A DNA stretch of 64,000 nucleotides from JBGSTR01 sp963707135 (GTDB lineage: Bacteria > Pseudomonadota > Gammaproteobacteria > Chromatiales > Chromatiaceae), in contig CAVPOY010000005.1 of the NCBI GenBank assembly GCA_963707135.1, positions 1-64,000 on the forward strand, in the 5' to 3' direction. The notes beneath the pieces are model-generated. The model had not been told where the DNA came from. It did no database searches and saw only the letters and a list, made by a program, of their open reading frames with translations. The position numbers and the translations under genes were made by a program. This document shows, in pieces, positions 1 through 9,085 of this stretch. The number at the start of each line of letters is the position of its first letter. The first letter of the stretch is position 1.

Positions 1-2
1 AC

Positions 3-194
3 CCGGCCTTGCAACAGTGGCTCCAGGCGAGCCGGATGCGCCTTGAAGATCCGACGACCGTGGTAATTTTAACCAACGAGCTGGGTCGCCAGTCCTCGAT
101 GCTGGCGTTCACCCAGGTGTTCTCCTTGATCGCGCTCACCTTTGCGCTGACGCTGCCATTGCTGCTGCTCTTGAAGCCATCCAGGCACGACTGA
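3..194 (+). CDS. DHA2-family MFS exporter, C-terminal end (partial)
   Basis: The frame is open from the left edge to the TGA at 192-194, so only the last ~63 residues are in the window. They contain a hydrophilic stretch ending in ELGRQSSMLAF, then one hydrophobic helix (about 23 residues, leucine-rich) and a short basic tail ending KPSRHD. This layout (periplasmic loop with NRQA/GRQS-MLAF, last TM helix, basic end) is that of the final part of EmrB/QacA-type 14-TM drug exporters of the inner membrane. Substrate cannot be judged. Residues upstream lie outside the window. Confidence 0.7.
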   Translation, partial: PALQQWLQASRMRLEDPTTVVILTNELGRQSSMLAFTQVFSLIALTFALTLPLLLLLKPSRHD

Positions 195-367
195 GCTGCA
201 AGCGTTGTGACGGGCAAACTGCCCGTATGCATAACGGCGATGTAATGCGCTGGACAGCATCCAGCCGGGCGCGATGGAAAATACTGTAAGGATCCGCAAA
301 GCAACTGCGGCGACGTCGTATCGCATCGCTCGGCGGTTCCGCCCGTTTTTCACCCCTGATTGAGGAT

Positions 368-673
368 ATGACAATGAAGACCAACGTCACGATGGCTGTT
401 CTTAGTGGTGTATTGCTGTCTGGAACCATGATCGCTCCGGTCTTGGCGCAGACTCACAAGCCGTCCGAGATGACCTGCGAGGAGTATGTCGCGCTCGACG
501 AGGTGGTCCAGCCCAAGGTGGTTTACTGGTCTGAAGGCTTCAACAAGAAGGGCGAGCCGACGGATGCGGTCGTTGATGTCCAGGAAACGGACAGGCTGGT
601 CCCCGTGCTTGTTGATGAGTGCATGAAGACACCCAAGACCTCTTTCTGGGAGAAGTTGAAGGAACACTTCTAA
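368..673 (+). CDS. hdeA: Acid-activated periplasmic chaperone, HdeA family
   Basis: A 101-residue secreted protein. Residues 1-27 are a Sec signal peptide ending VLAQ; the mature part holds the HdeA signature: MTCEEYVALDE, the VVQPKVVYWSEGF core, and a second cysteine. The two cysteines (C37 and C85) match the conserved intramolecular disulfide of HdeA. Family members unfold below about pH 3 and bind periplasmic clients. An ATG at 374 with GAGGA about 8 bases upstream is an equally good start. It opens a cluster (to about 9 kb) that also holds HdeD and a proton ATPase, so an acid-stress role is consistent. Confidence 0.88.
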   Translation: MTMKTNVTMAVLSGVLLSGTMIAPVLAQTHKPSEMTCEEYVALDEVVQPKVVYWSEGFNKKGEPTDAVVDVQETDRLVPVLVDECMKTPKTSFWEKLKEHF

Positions 674-830
674 CCCGATTCCAAAGCGAAATACGTAATT
701 TTGTGGTGTCCGCCAGACTCGCGGTGCCCAGGGGCAACTCTGATTCAAGCCAAGGATGGCTTTGATCAGCATCTCCCAAGGCCGATCAGCAAGCGAGACG
801 CGGCTTCGAGCAAAATCCAGAGGAGAGGAC

Positions 831-3380
831 ATGAGCGACCAAACGCCAATAAGCCATCCGAAGCAGAGTCTCTTGCCGACGGACGTCGAGGGGTTCGATT
901 CCCTGTCCGAGCTGGCCCTGGACATGCGCTCGGCGTGGAACCATGCCACCGATCAGGTGTGGCGGCAGCTCGATCCGGTGCTCTGGGAGCTGACCCAAAA
1001 CCCCTGGGTGGTCTTGCAGACGGTCTCCCGGGAGAAGCTCCAGGAGGTGCTGGCCGAGCCGGCCTTCCGGGAGAGCCTCGACGCACTGGTGCAAGCCAGG
1101 CGGGATGCGGCAAAGGCACCGGCGTGGTTTCAGCAGACCTATCCGCAATCGCCTCTCGGCTGCGTCGCCTATTTCAGCATGGAATACATGTTGAGCGAGG
1201 CCCTGCCCATTTACTCGGGCGGACTGGGCAATGTGGCCGGCGATCAACTCAAGGCCGCCAGCGATCTGGGTGTCCCGGTCATCGGCGTGGGACTGCTCTA
1301 CCAGCAAGGCTATTTTCGCCAGGTGATCGACCAGGATGGCGCGCAACAGGCCCTGTATCCGTACAACGACCCCGGACAGTTGCCGATCACGCCGTTGCGC
1401 AAGCCGAATGGGGAGTGGCTGCGGTTGGAGATCGCCCTGCCCGGTTACTCGGTCTGGCTGCGCGCCTGGCAGGTTCAGGTCGGTCGCGTCAAGCTCTATC
1501 TGCTGGACAGCAATGACGCGGCGAATTATCCCGCCCATCGCGGCATTACCAGCGAGCTCTACGGCGGCGGGCCGGAGCTGCGCCTCAAACAAGAGCTGCT
1601 GCTCGGGATCGGCGGCTGGCGGCTGCTCGCGGCCCTCGGCATTCATCCGGAGGTCTGCCACCTGAACGAGGGACATGCCGCCTTCGCGGTGCTGGAGCGC
1701 GCGTATAGCTTCATGACCGAGAGCGGACAGCCCTTCGAGGCCGCCCTGGCCGCCACCCGTGCGGGCAACCTCTTCACCACCCATACCGCTGTGGCGGCCG
1801 GCTTCGATCGTTTCGCTCCCGCGCTCATCGAGCAATACCTCGGTGGCTATGCCGAACGGCGGCTCGGTATCACCCGGCAGGAGCTGCTCGCCCTCGGCCG
1901 CCAGCACCCGAACGACGCGTCAGAGCCGTTCAACATGGCCTATCTGGCGATCCGCGGCAGCGGTGCGGTCAACGGCGTGAGCCAGTTGCATGGCGAGGTG
2001 AGCCGGCAGCTGTTCGCGCCGCTCTTTCCGCACTGGCCGGTGGAGGAGGTGCCGGTCGGCCACGTCACCAACGGCGTCCATATGCCGACCTGGGACTCGG
2101 CCGCGGCCGATGCCCTGTGGACGCAGGCCTGCGGTCAAGATCGCTGGTCGGGGACCCGGGAGACCTTGGAACAGGACATTCGCCGCGTCTCGGACGCCGA
2201 TCTATGGGAATTTCGTACGACTGCCACGGGAACACTGATCGACTACGCCCGTGAACGCCTGTCCCGTCAACTGGCGGCATCCGGCGCGTCGCCCGAGGCG
2301 GTCGCTGCGGCGCGGCGGCTGTTGGATTGCAACATCCTGACGTTGGGCTTTGCGCGCCGCTTCGCGACCTACAAGAGACCCAATCTGCTGCTGCACGACC
2401 CGGAACGGCTGCTGCGGCTGCTGCAGCGATCCGCAACGCCCGGTCCAGCTCATCATCGCCGGCAAGGCCCATCCCGCGGACGCGGCCGGGCAGGCACTGA
2501 TCCAGGAATGGATCCGTTTCATCCGCCGGCCCGAGGCGCGTCCCCATGTGATCTTCCTCGGTGACTACGACATGCACCTGACCGAGCAGTTGGTGCGGGG
2601 CGTGGATGTCTGGATCAACACGCCGCGCCGCCCCTGGGAGGCCTGCGGTACCAGCGGCATGAAGGTGCTGGTCAATGGCGGCCTCAATCTGTCGGAGCTG
2701 GACGGCTGGTGGGCCGAGGCCTACACGCCGGACGTCGGTTGGGCGCTGGGGGACGGCCAGGAACATGGCGACGATCCCGCCTGGGACGCGAGCGAGGCGG
2801 AGGCCCTCTACGACCTGCTGGAACGTGAGGTGATCCCCACGTTCTATGCCCGCGACGCGCAGGGAATCCCCGCGGCCTGGGTGGCGCGGATGCGCGAGAG
2901 CATGGCGCGCCTGACCCCGCGCTTTTCCGCCAACCGTGCCGTGCGCGAATACACGGAGCACTACTATCTTCCGGCCGCCGCCGCCTATCGTGAGCGCGCC
3001 GCCAACAAAGGCGCCATCGGCGCGGAGCTGGTCGATTGGCGACACGCATTGGAACAGGCATGGACCACGCTGCGCTTCGGGGAGGTCAAGGTCGAGACGG
3101 ACGGCGGGCAACATCGATTCGACGCGCAGGTCTATCTCGACGACTTGGACCCGCAGGCGGTGCGGATCGAGCTCTATGCCGACGGCGTCGACGGCGGCAC
3201 ACCGGAGCGCGTGGCGATGGAGGCTGTGCGGCAACTGATGGGCGCGGCGAACGGCTACGCCTATCGCGCAGAGGTGTCCTGCGAGCCGCCCGGCGACGGA
3301 TTACACCGTGCGAGTCATACCGCGGCGCGACGGCGTGGCGGTTCCTCTGGAGGCTGGCGCAGATCCTGTGGCAGCGATGA
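831..3380 (+). pseudogene. glgP: Alpha-glucan phosphorylase (GT35), broken by frameshifts
   Basis: Releases glucose-1-phosphate from glycogen/maltodextrin. The start ATG at 831 follows an AGGAGAGG ribosome site. The first frame runs from MSDQTPIS through YFSMEYMLSEALPIYSGGLG and the HLNEGHAAF region to about 2423. One extra base there moves the product into another frame, which carries QLIIAGKAHP and the PLP-region sequence EACGTSGMKVLVNGG. Near 3297 the frame changes again (DYTVRVIPRRDGVAVPLE), and near 3357 a third change gives the natural ending QILWQR and the TGA at 3378-3380. Total about 850 residues, normal for the short GlgP family. Conserved sequence on both sides of every break means either very recent decay or base-calling errors. 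Confidence 0.8.
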
Positions 3381-3562
3381 TTCGATGCGCGAGCCTACGA
3401 GATCTGCAGTCGCAACCGCATCGGGACGCGCTGATGCATTGCGCCGCCCGCCCGGGCCACGGATGGCCCGGCGATCGATCTGAACGGTCACAGAAATGGA
3501 TTCGTGATCGCAAGCCAAGACTACCCCATGTTAGGCCCTGGAAGTACAGAGAGGAGAGCGCG

Positions 3563-3907
3563 ATGAGCAACGTACAGGTCGCACCTGAGACAAAGGGTGT
3601 CACGGTAGAGCTACTGGCAACGGTTGACCTTGGCCCTGAGATCGAGGGGATGGAAGGACGCCAGCTTCGGATGCGTATGATGACCCTCGAGCCTGGAGGC
3701 GTCTTCGGCCCGATTCACGACCATAAAGACAGGCCAGGAACTGTCTACATACTGCAGGGAACGATCACTGACCATCGAAATGGAGTCGCTACGGACTATG
3801 GGCCGGGAGTGGGCTGGCCCGAGGATAGGAACACCACACACTGGCTGGAGAACAGAGGAACGATTCCGGCGGTCGAGATCTCGGTCGATATCGTCAAGCG
3901 AGAGTAA
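3563..3907 (+). CDS. Small cupin-domain protein
   Basis: A 114-residue protein; ATG 3563 is chosen because GAGGAG lies 6-11 bases upstream. It has a single cupin barrel: GPIHDHKDRPGTVYILQG (metal-binding HxH plus a downstream acidic residue and the G(X)5HXH-like spacing), followed by GVGWPEDRNTTHWLENRG, the second cupin motif. No signal peptide, so cytoplasmic. Substrate unknown. It lies between the phosphorylase and DUF6868/phosphoketolase genes on the same strand, and similar small cupins are common in such stress clusters. Confidence 0.7.
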   Translation: MSNVQVAPETKGVTVELLATVDLGPEIEGMEGRQLRMRMMTLEPGGVFGPIHDHKDRPGTVYILQGTITDHRNGVATDYGPGVGWPEDRNTTHWLENRGTIPAVEISVDIVKRE

Positions 3908-4027
3908 GCTGAGGCCCGCCGCTCAACACGGACGGGCCCAACGCGGCTAAACCCGACGCGCTTCGGTGCGCTTCGCCTCCTTCTGCACTCCGGTTAGCCA
4001 CTACGTCAGGCGGCATCGAGGTGCACA

Positions 4028-4270
4028 ATGACGACACCTGAAATCATCGCGGTCCTTCTCTGGTGTGTCGGTCTCAACTACCTGTTCCTATTCATATTGT
4101 TTGGGGTCTTTGTCATCGCCCATGACTGGCTTTATCAGCTGCATTCCCGGTGGTTCAAGATCTCAGTCGAGTCCTTTGACTCGGTCCATTACGCGGGCAT
4201 GGCCATCTACAAGATCGGCATCCTTTTGTTTGCACTTGTACCCTTGCTAGCGCTCTATTTGTCCGAGTAA
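4028..4270 (+). CDS. DUF6868-type small membrane protein
   Basis: 80 residues with two hydrophobic helices (about residues 6-30 and 58-77) separated by a soluble stretch containing HDWLYQLHSRWFKIS. A GAGGTG ribosome site precedes ATG 4028. It looks like the DUF6868 family of inner-membrane proteins, which has no assigned function. It stands 183 bases upstream of phosphoketolase on the same strand. Confidence 0.6.
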   Translation: MTTPEIIAVLLWCVGLNYLFLFILFGVFVIAHDWLYQLHSRWFKISVESFDSVHYAGMAIYKIGILLFALVPLLALYLSE

Positions 4271-4453
4271 TGGTGTCACATGTACGGGAAAAGCGACCAG
4301 GCTCAATTGCTGCACGCTGAAGAAGAAATTGCCTCGCACTTGCGGCACCTTCGACGCCTGCTGAGCCTGCGGTTGGGCACGCCCCCGCAGCCAAGCAGGC
4401 GCGGGGTCCGAAAAACGTTGGCGATTTCATTTGGATAGCGAAAAGACAGGTCC

Positions 4454-6835
4454 ATGAAGACGAAACAGCCGAAGCTCTCCGACAGACCGTTGTCGCCCGT
4501 TCTTCTCCACAAGATCGACGCCTACTGGCGCGCGGCCAACTACCTGTCGGTCGGCCAGATCTATCTCCACGACAACCCGCTGCTGAAGCGGCCGCTGACG
4601 CTGGCGGATGTGAAGCACATGCTGCTCGGGCACTGGGGCACGACGCCCGGTCAGAACTTCATCTATGCGCACCTGAACCGGGTCATCAAGCAATACGACC
4701 TCAACATGATCTACGTCTCCGGACCTGGGCATGGTGGCCCGGCGGTCGTGGGCAACACCTATCTCGAAGGCACTTACAGCGAGATCTATCCCGATATCAG
4801 CCAGGACGAGGCGGGTCTGCAGAAACTGTTCAAGCAGTTCTCGTTTCCCGGCGGCATTCCCAGCCACGCCTCGCCGGAATGTCCCGGCTCCATCCACGAG
4901 GGCGGTGAGCTGGGCTATTCGCTCAGTCATTCCTTCGGCGCGGTGTTCGACAATCCGGATCTGATCGTCGCCTGCGTCATCGGCGATGGCGAGGCGGAGA
5001 CCGGGCCGCTGGCCACGGCTTGGCATTCCAACAAGTTCCTCGATCCGGCCACCGACGGCGCGGTGCTGCCGATCCTGCATCTCAACGGCTACAAGATTTC
5101 CAATCCGACCGTGCTCGCGCGCATCACCCGCGAGGAATTGGAGCAGTTTCTGCGCGGCTACGGCTGGACGCCCTACTTCGTCGAGGGTCACGAGCCGGAG
5201 CTGATGCACGAGGCCATGGCCACTTCGCTCGATACGGCGGTCGAGCAGATCAAAGCAATCCAGCAGGACGCCCGCGTCAACGGCAACACGACGCGACCGC
5301 GCTGGCCGATGATCGTGCTGATTTCGCCCAAGGGCTGGACGGGGCCCGAGGTGGTCGATGGCCTGCAGGTCGAGGGTACCTTCCGTGCGCACCAGGTGCC
5401 GCTCCACCCAGCCGCCCATCCCGAACACCTCAAACTGCTGGAAGACTGGCTCAAGAGCTACCGCCCGGAGGAGCTGTTCGACCGGCAGGGCCGCCTGAGA
5501 CCGGAGCTGGCCGAGCTGGCACCCAAGGGCGAGCGACGCATGGGCGCCAACCCGCACGCCAACGGCGGCATGCTGCTGCGCGACCTGCGGATGCCGGATT
5601 TCCGCGACTACGCGGCCGACGTGCCCGCACCAGGGGCGCCCGGCATCGGCGACACCCATGTGCTTGGGCCTTTCCTGCGCGACGTGGCGAAGCTGAACGA
5701 CGAGCAGCGAAATTTCCGCGTCTTTGGACCTGACGAGACGCTCTCCAACGGGCTGGAGGCCCTGTTCGAGGTGACCCAACGCCAATGGGACGCGGCGACC
5801 TTGCCGAACGACGAATTTCTTGCGCCCACTGGGCGCGTGATGGAGATGCTCAGCGAGCACCAATGCGAGGGCTGGCTGGAGGGCTACCTCCTCACCGGAC
5901 GGCATGGGCTTTTCAACTGCTACGAGGCGTTCATCCACATCGTCGATTCGATGTTCAACCAGCACGCCAAGTGGCTGAAGGTCACGGCGCACCTGCCGTG
6001 GCGGCGCAAGATCGCCTCGCTGAACTACCTGCTGACCTCGCATGTCTGGCGCCAGGACCACAACGGCTTCACCCACCAGGACCCCGGTTTCATCGACCAC
6101 GTCGTGAACAAAAAGGCCGAGGTGGTGCGGGTGTACTTTCCGCCGGATGCCAACTGCCTGCTGTCCGTGATGGATCACTGCCTGCGCAGTCGCCACTACG
6201 TCAACGTGGTGGTCGCGGGCAAACACCCGGCGCCGCAGTGGCTGACGATGGACGCCGCCGTCAAGCACTGCAGCCAGGGCATCGGCATCTGGCAGTGGGC
6301 CAGCAACGACCAGGCCGTTGCGCCGGACGTGGTCATGGCCTGCTGCGGCGACGTGCCCACGCTGGAGACACTCGCCGCCGTCTCCATCCTGCGCGAGCAT
6401 CTGCCCGAGCTGAAGATCCGCGTGGTCAATGTCGTCGACCTCATGAAGCTGCAGCCGCCCGGCGAGCATCCGCACGGCTTGAGCGACATGGATTTCGACG
6501 AACTGTTCACCCGGGATAAGCCGGTGATCTTCGCCTACCACGCCTACCCGTGGCTGATCCACCGCTTGACTTACCGCCGCACCAATCATGACCACTTCCA
6601 TGTTCGCGGCTACAAGGAGGAGGGGACCATCACCACGCCCTTCGATATGACGGTGCTCAACGAGCTCGATCGCTTCCACCTCGTGATGGATGCCATCGAT
6701 CGCCTGCCGCAGACCGGCGACCGGGGCGTCTACCTCAAGCAGCAGCTCAAGGACAAGCTGGTCGAGCACAGGCAGTACATCGACAGGCATGGCCGGGACC
6801 TGCCGGAGATCCGGGACTGGCGATGGCGTGCCTGA
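4454..6835 (+). CDS. xfp: Phosphoketolase (xylulose-5-P/fructose-6-P)
   Basis: Thiamine-diphosphate enzyme splitting xylulose-5-phosphate (and often fructose-6-phosphate) with phosphate into acetyl-phosphate plus a sugar phosphate. At 793 residues it has the usual family length. Visible motifs: GPGHGGPAVVGN from residue 90, the thiamine-binding GDGEAETGPLATAW from residue 177, HKGxxG-like active-site loops, and the C-terminal Gly/transketolase-like domain ending RDLPEIRDWRW. No frame breaks, unlike its neighbours. Acetyl-phosphate yields ATP through acetate kinase (not seen here). Beside glycogen phosphorylase it suggests fermentation of stored glucan. Confidence 0.95.
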   Translation: MKTKQPKLSDRPLSPVLLHKIDAYWRAANYLSVGQIYLHDNPLLKRPLTLADVKHMLLGHWGTTPGQNFIYAHLNRVIKQYDLNMIYVSGPGHGGPAVVGNTYLEGTYSEIYPDISQDEAGLQKLFKQFSFPGGIPSHASPECPGSIHEGGELGYSLSHSFGAVFDNPDLIVACVIGDGEAETGPLATAWHSNKFLDPATDGAVLPILHLNGYKISNPTVLARITREELEQFLRGYGWTPYFVEGHEPELMHEAMATSLDTAVEQIKAIQQDARVNGNTTRPRWPMIVLISPKGWTGPEVVDGLQVEGTFRAHQVPLHPAAHPEHLKLLEDWLKSYRPEELFDRQGRLRPELAELAPKGERRMGANPHANGGMLLRDLRMPDFRDYAADVPAPGAPGIGDTHVLGPFLRDVAKLNDEQRNFRVFGPDETLSNGLEALFEVTQRQWDAATLPNDEFLAPTGRVMEMLSEHQCEGWLEGYLLTGRHGLFNCYEAFIHIVDSMFNQHAKWLKVTAHLPWRRKIASLNYLLTSHVWRQDHNGFTHQDPGFIDHVVNKKAEVVRVYFPPDANCLLSVMDHCLRSRHYVNVVVAGKHPAPQWLTMDAAVKHCSQGIGIWQWASNDQAVAPDVVMACCGDVPTLETLAAVSILREHLPELKIRVVNVVDLMKLQPPGEHPHGLSDMDFDELFTRDKPVIFAYHAYPWLIHRLTYRRTNHDHFHVRGYKEEGTITTPFDMTVLNELDRFHLVMDAIDRLPQTGDRGVYLKQQLKDKLVEHRQYIDRHGRDLPEIRDWRWRA

Positions 6836-6989
6836 CCGGACAGTGAAATCCCCGAGGGCCGCAGGTAGGCCGCCGTCCGGGTTGCGAGGTGTCGCGCGCG
6901 CGGCACACCGAGATCTCTTCAACGCCGTAAGCCAGGAGCAAAATGTGAATATCCGTTGAAACGAAGCAAGCGGCTTCAAATTCGGACCT

Positions 6990-7489
6990 ACACTTTATTG
7001 ATGGGCGCCCTGCTCGTCGTACTGGAACGGCGGGAATCTCCTGCCAGGTGTGATGGCCTTCAGCACAGCGATGCTTATCGCCTGGCTTTTGCTCACGGGT
7101 GGTGTTTTTTGGGCGATCCACACGTTCAAGCATAGCCCGACGCATGTCATGGATTGGCTCAAACCGGCCCTGTTGCTCATCACCGGTGGTTTGATGCTCA
7201 GCAATCCCGCCGTTGGGGTGGAGGCGGTGGGGCTCTTGTAGGCCGTCTATCTGTTGCTAGATGCGTTCGGCAGTTTCGCGCTCGCCCAGTCGATCCACCT
7301 GCCAAGGGTTGGGGGTGGATGTTGTTCAATGGGTTAACCTCCGTCGGCCTGGCCGTCCTAATTCTGATCGGCTGGCCCGCCACCTCTCTCTGGCTGGTGG
7401 GGTTGTATGTGGGGATCAACCTGCTGTTCGACGGCTGGGCACTGGTGGCTATCGGCTGGTCCTTGCGCCAGGGTGCGGGGAAGGCCTAA
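6990..7489 (+). pseudogene. HdeD-family acid-resistance membrane protein, degraded
   Basis: Inner-membrane protein of the HdeD/DUF308 type. Recognisable pieces lie in three frames: a GALLVV segment and LLPGVMAFSTAMLIAWLLL (around 6998-7100), then WLKPALLLITGGLMLSNP ending at an in-frame TAG at 7239-7241, AVYLLLDAFGSFALAQS just after that stop, and finally GWGWMLFNGLTSVGLAVLIL to IGWSLRQG ending at 7489. At least two frame changes and one stop interrupt what should be about 170 residues and six helices. The gene is probably inactive unless the sequence contains errors. Confidence 0.65.
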
Positions 7490-7570
7490 GCAGGTGTAGC
7501 TACGGGCAAGACAACGAGGGCCGTGCACGTCCCAGGGCACGCAGCATCGCATCGACAAGAGCCTATCAAT

Positions 7571-8977
7571 ATGACGAAAACCGCCACCGATCAAGCTGGG
7601 GCGCACGGCTCCCAGTCCGCATCCAGGCCCGCTGCGAAGGACGATCTGAAGACCCTGCCGATGCGCGGACCTGCTGAAACAACTGGGGTCTTCACCGGAC
7701 GGCCTCAGTCAAGCCGAGGCGCAGAAGCGGCTGACCCAGTATGGGCCGAACGCGCTCGAAGAAGAAAAGACCAATGCCTTCCTGAAATTCCTCGGCTATT
7801 TTTGGGGGCCGATCCCGTGGATGATCGAAGCCGCCGTGATTCTTTCGGCGGTAGACGGGCATTGGCCGGATTTCTTCATCATCCTGACACTGCTGGTGGC
7901 CAACGCGGTGGTGGGATTCTGGGAAGAACACCAGGCGGGCAACGCCATCGCCGCGCTGAAAGCGAAGCTGGCGATCAAGGCGCGGGTGAGGCGCGATGGC
8001 AAGTGGGTGACCCCGGCGGCGCGTGACCTGGTCCCGGGCGACGTCATCCGCGTGCGCCTGGGCGACATCGTGCCGGCGGATGCACGCCTGCTCGACGGCG
8101 ACCCCATCGAGGTGGACCAGTCCGCGCTGACGGGCGAGTCGCTGCCCGCAGAGCGCAAGAGCGGCGAGGCCGTATTTTCGGGATCGATCGTCCGCCAGGG
8201 CGAGATCGAGGCGATGGTGTACGCCACGGGCGCGAACACCTATTTTGGCAAGACGGCCCAACTGGTGCAGGAGGGGCAGACCACCAGCCATTTCCAACGC
8301 GCGGTGCTGAAGATCGGCAACTACCTGATTATCCTTGCCGTGACGCTAGTGACGGTGATCATTGCTGTTGCGCTGTTCCGCGATGACCCGATCCTCACCA
8401 CCCTCCAATTTGCCCTGGTGTTGACCGTGGCCGCGATTCCTGTGGCGATGCCCACGGTGCTGTCGGTGACCATGGCGGTGGGCGCGCGCCTGCTGGCCAG
8501 AAAAGAGGCCATCGTCACCCGGCTGGCGGCGATCGAGGAATTGGCCGGGGTGGATATCCTGTGCTCGGACAAGACCGGCACCCTGACCCAGAACAAGCTA
8601 ACGCTCGGCGACCCGTTCAGCGTGAACGGCATCCCCGCCGATCGAGTGATTCTCAACGCCGCGCTGGCATCGCGCGCGGAAAACTAAGGACACCATCGAC
8701 TTGGCCGTGCTGGGGGGGCTGAAAGACGATCAGGCCTTGAAAGGCTACCGAGTGGTTCATTTCCAGCCGTTCGACCCGGTGCACAAGCGCACCGAGGCCA
8801 CCGTCAAGGGCGGGGACGGAAAGGCGTTCAAGGTCACCAAGGGCGCGCCGCAGGTGATTCTGGAATTGTCAGCCAATGCCGACGAGGTGATCGCCGCAGT
8901 AGACAAGGCCGTCAATGAATTTGCGGCGCGAGGGTTCCGCTCCCTAGGTGTGGCACGCGCTGAAGGAGAGGGTGCAT
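7571..8977 (+). pseudogene. Plasma-membrane H+-ATPase (P-type, P3A), broken and truncated
   Basis: Begins MTKTATDQAG at 7571. The frame changes near 7662, after which the sequence follows the proton-ATPase family: PNALEEEKTNAFLKF, actuator motif TGES (in DQSALTGESLP), helix-4 sequence VAAIPVAMPTVLSV, and phosphorylation motif CSDKTGTLTQNKL. Near 8686 an in-frame TAA plus one extra base break the frame; the nucleotide-binding part continues as KGAPQVILELSANADE to FAARGFRSLGVARAEGEG. It stops at 8977 exactly where the 108-bp IS91 end begins, losing the rest of the P domain and the last helices. About 470 of a normal ~830 residues remain, so it is not functional. Confidence 0.85.
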
Positions 8978-9085
8978 GACAGATAACAGATAGAAATCCA
9001 AGCCGCCCTGAGGACACAGGTACGGCCCGAGACAGGAAATTAGCGGGGGCGGGATGCTTGGTCAACACGTAGCGGCGGGGGCGGC
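8978..9085. repeat. IS91-family end sequence, copy 1 (108 bp)
   Basis: Matches 14992-15099 over 108 bp with only two visible differences. It begins GACAGATAACAGATAGAAAT and ends in GGCGGGGGCGGC. In both copies it abuts a foreign gene on its left (the ATPase here, the transglycosylase in copy 2). In copy 2 it runs straight into the C-terminal end of an IS91-type transposase, so it is most likely the element terminus downstream of that transposase. In copy 1 it is separated from the transposase end by the ISAs1 element. Confidence 0.75.

Noticed and set aside
891..904. GGTTCGATTCC, like a tRNA T-loop
   Set aside because: Part of the phosphorylase coding sequence (EGFDSL); no acceptor stem or anticodon arm around it.
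2065..3234. 389-codon open frame on the minus strand
   Set aside because: Shadow of the phosphorylase gene.
4427..6979. 850-codon open frame on the minus strand
   Set aside because: It lies entirely opposite phosphoketolase, has no family resemblance and the low-complexity, Val/Gly/Arg-rich composition of a GC-rich shadow frame.
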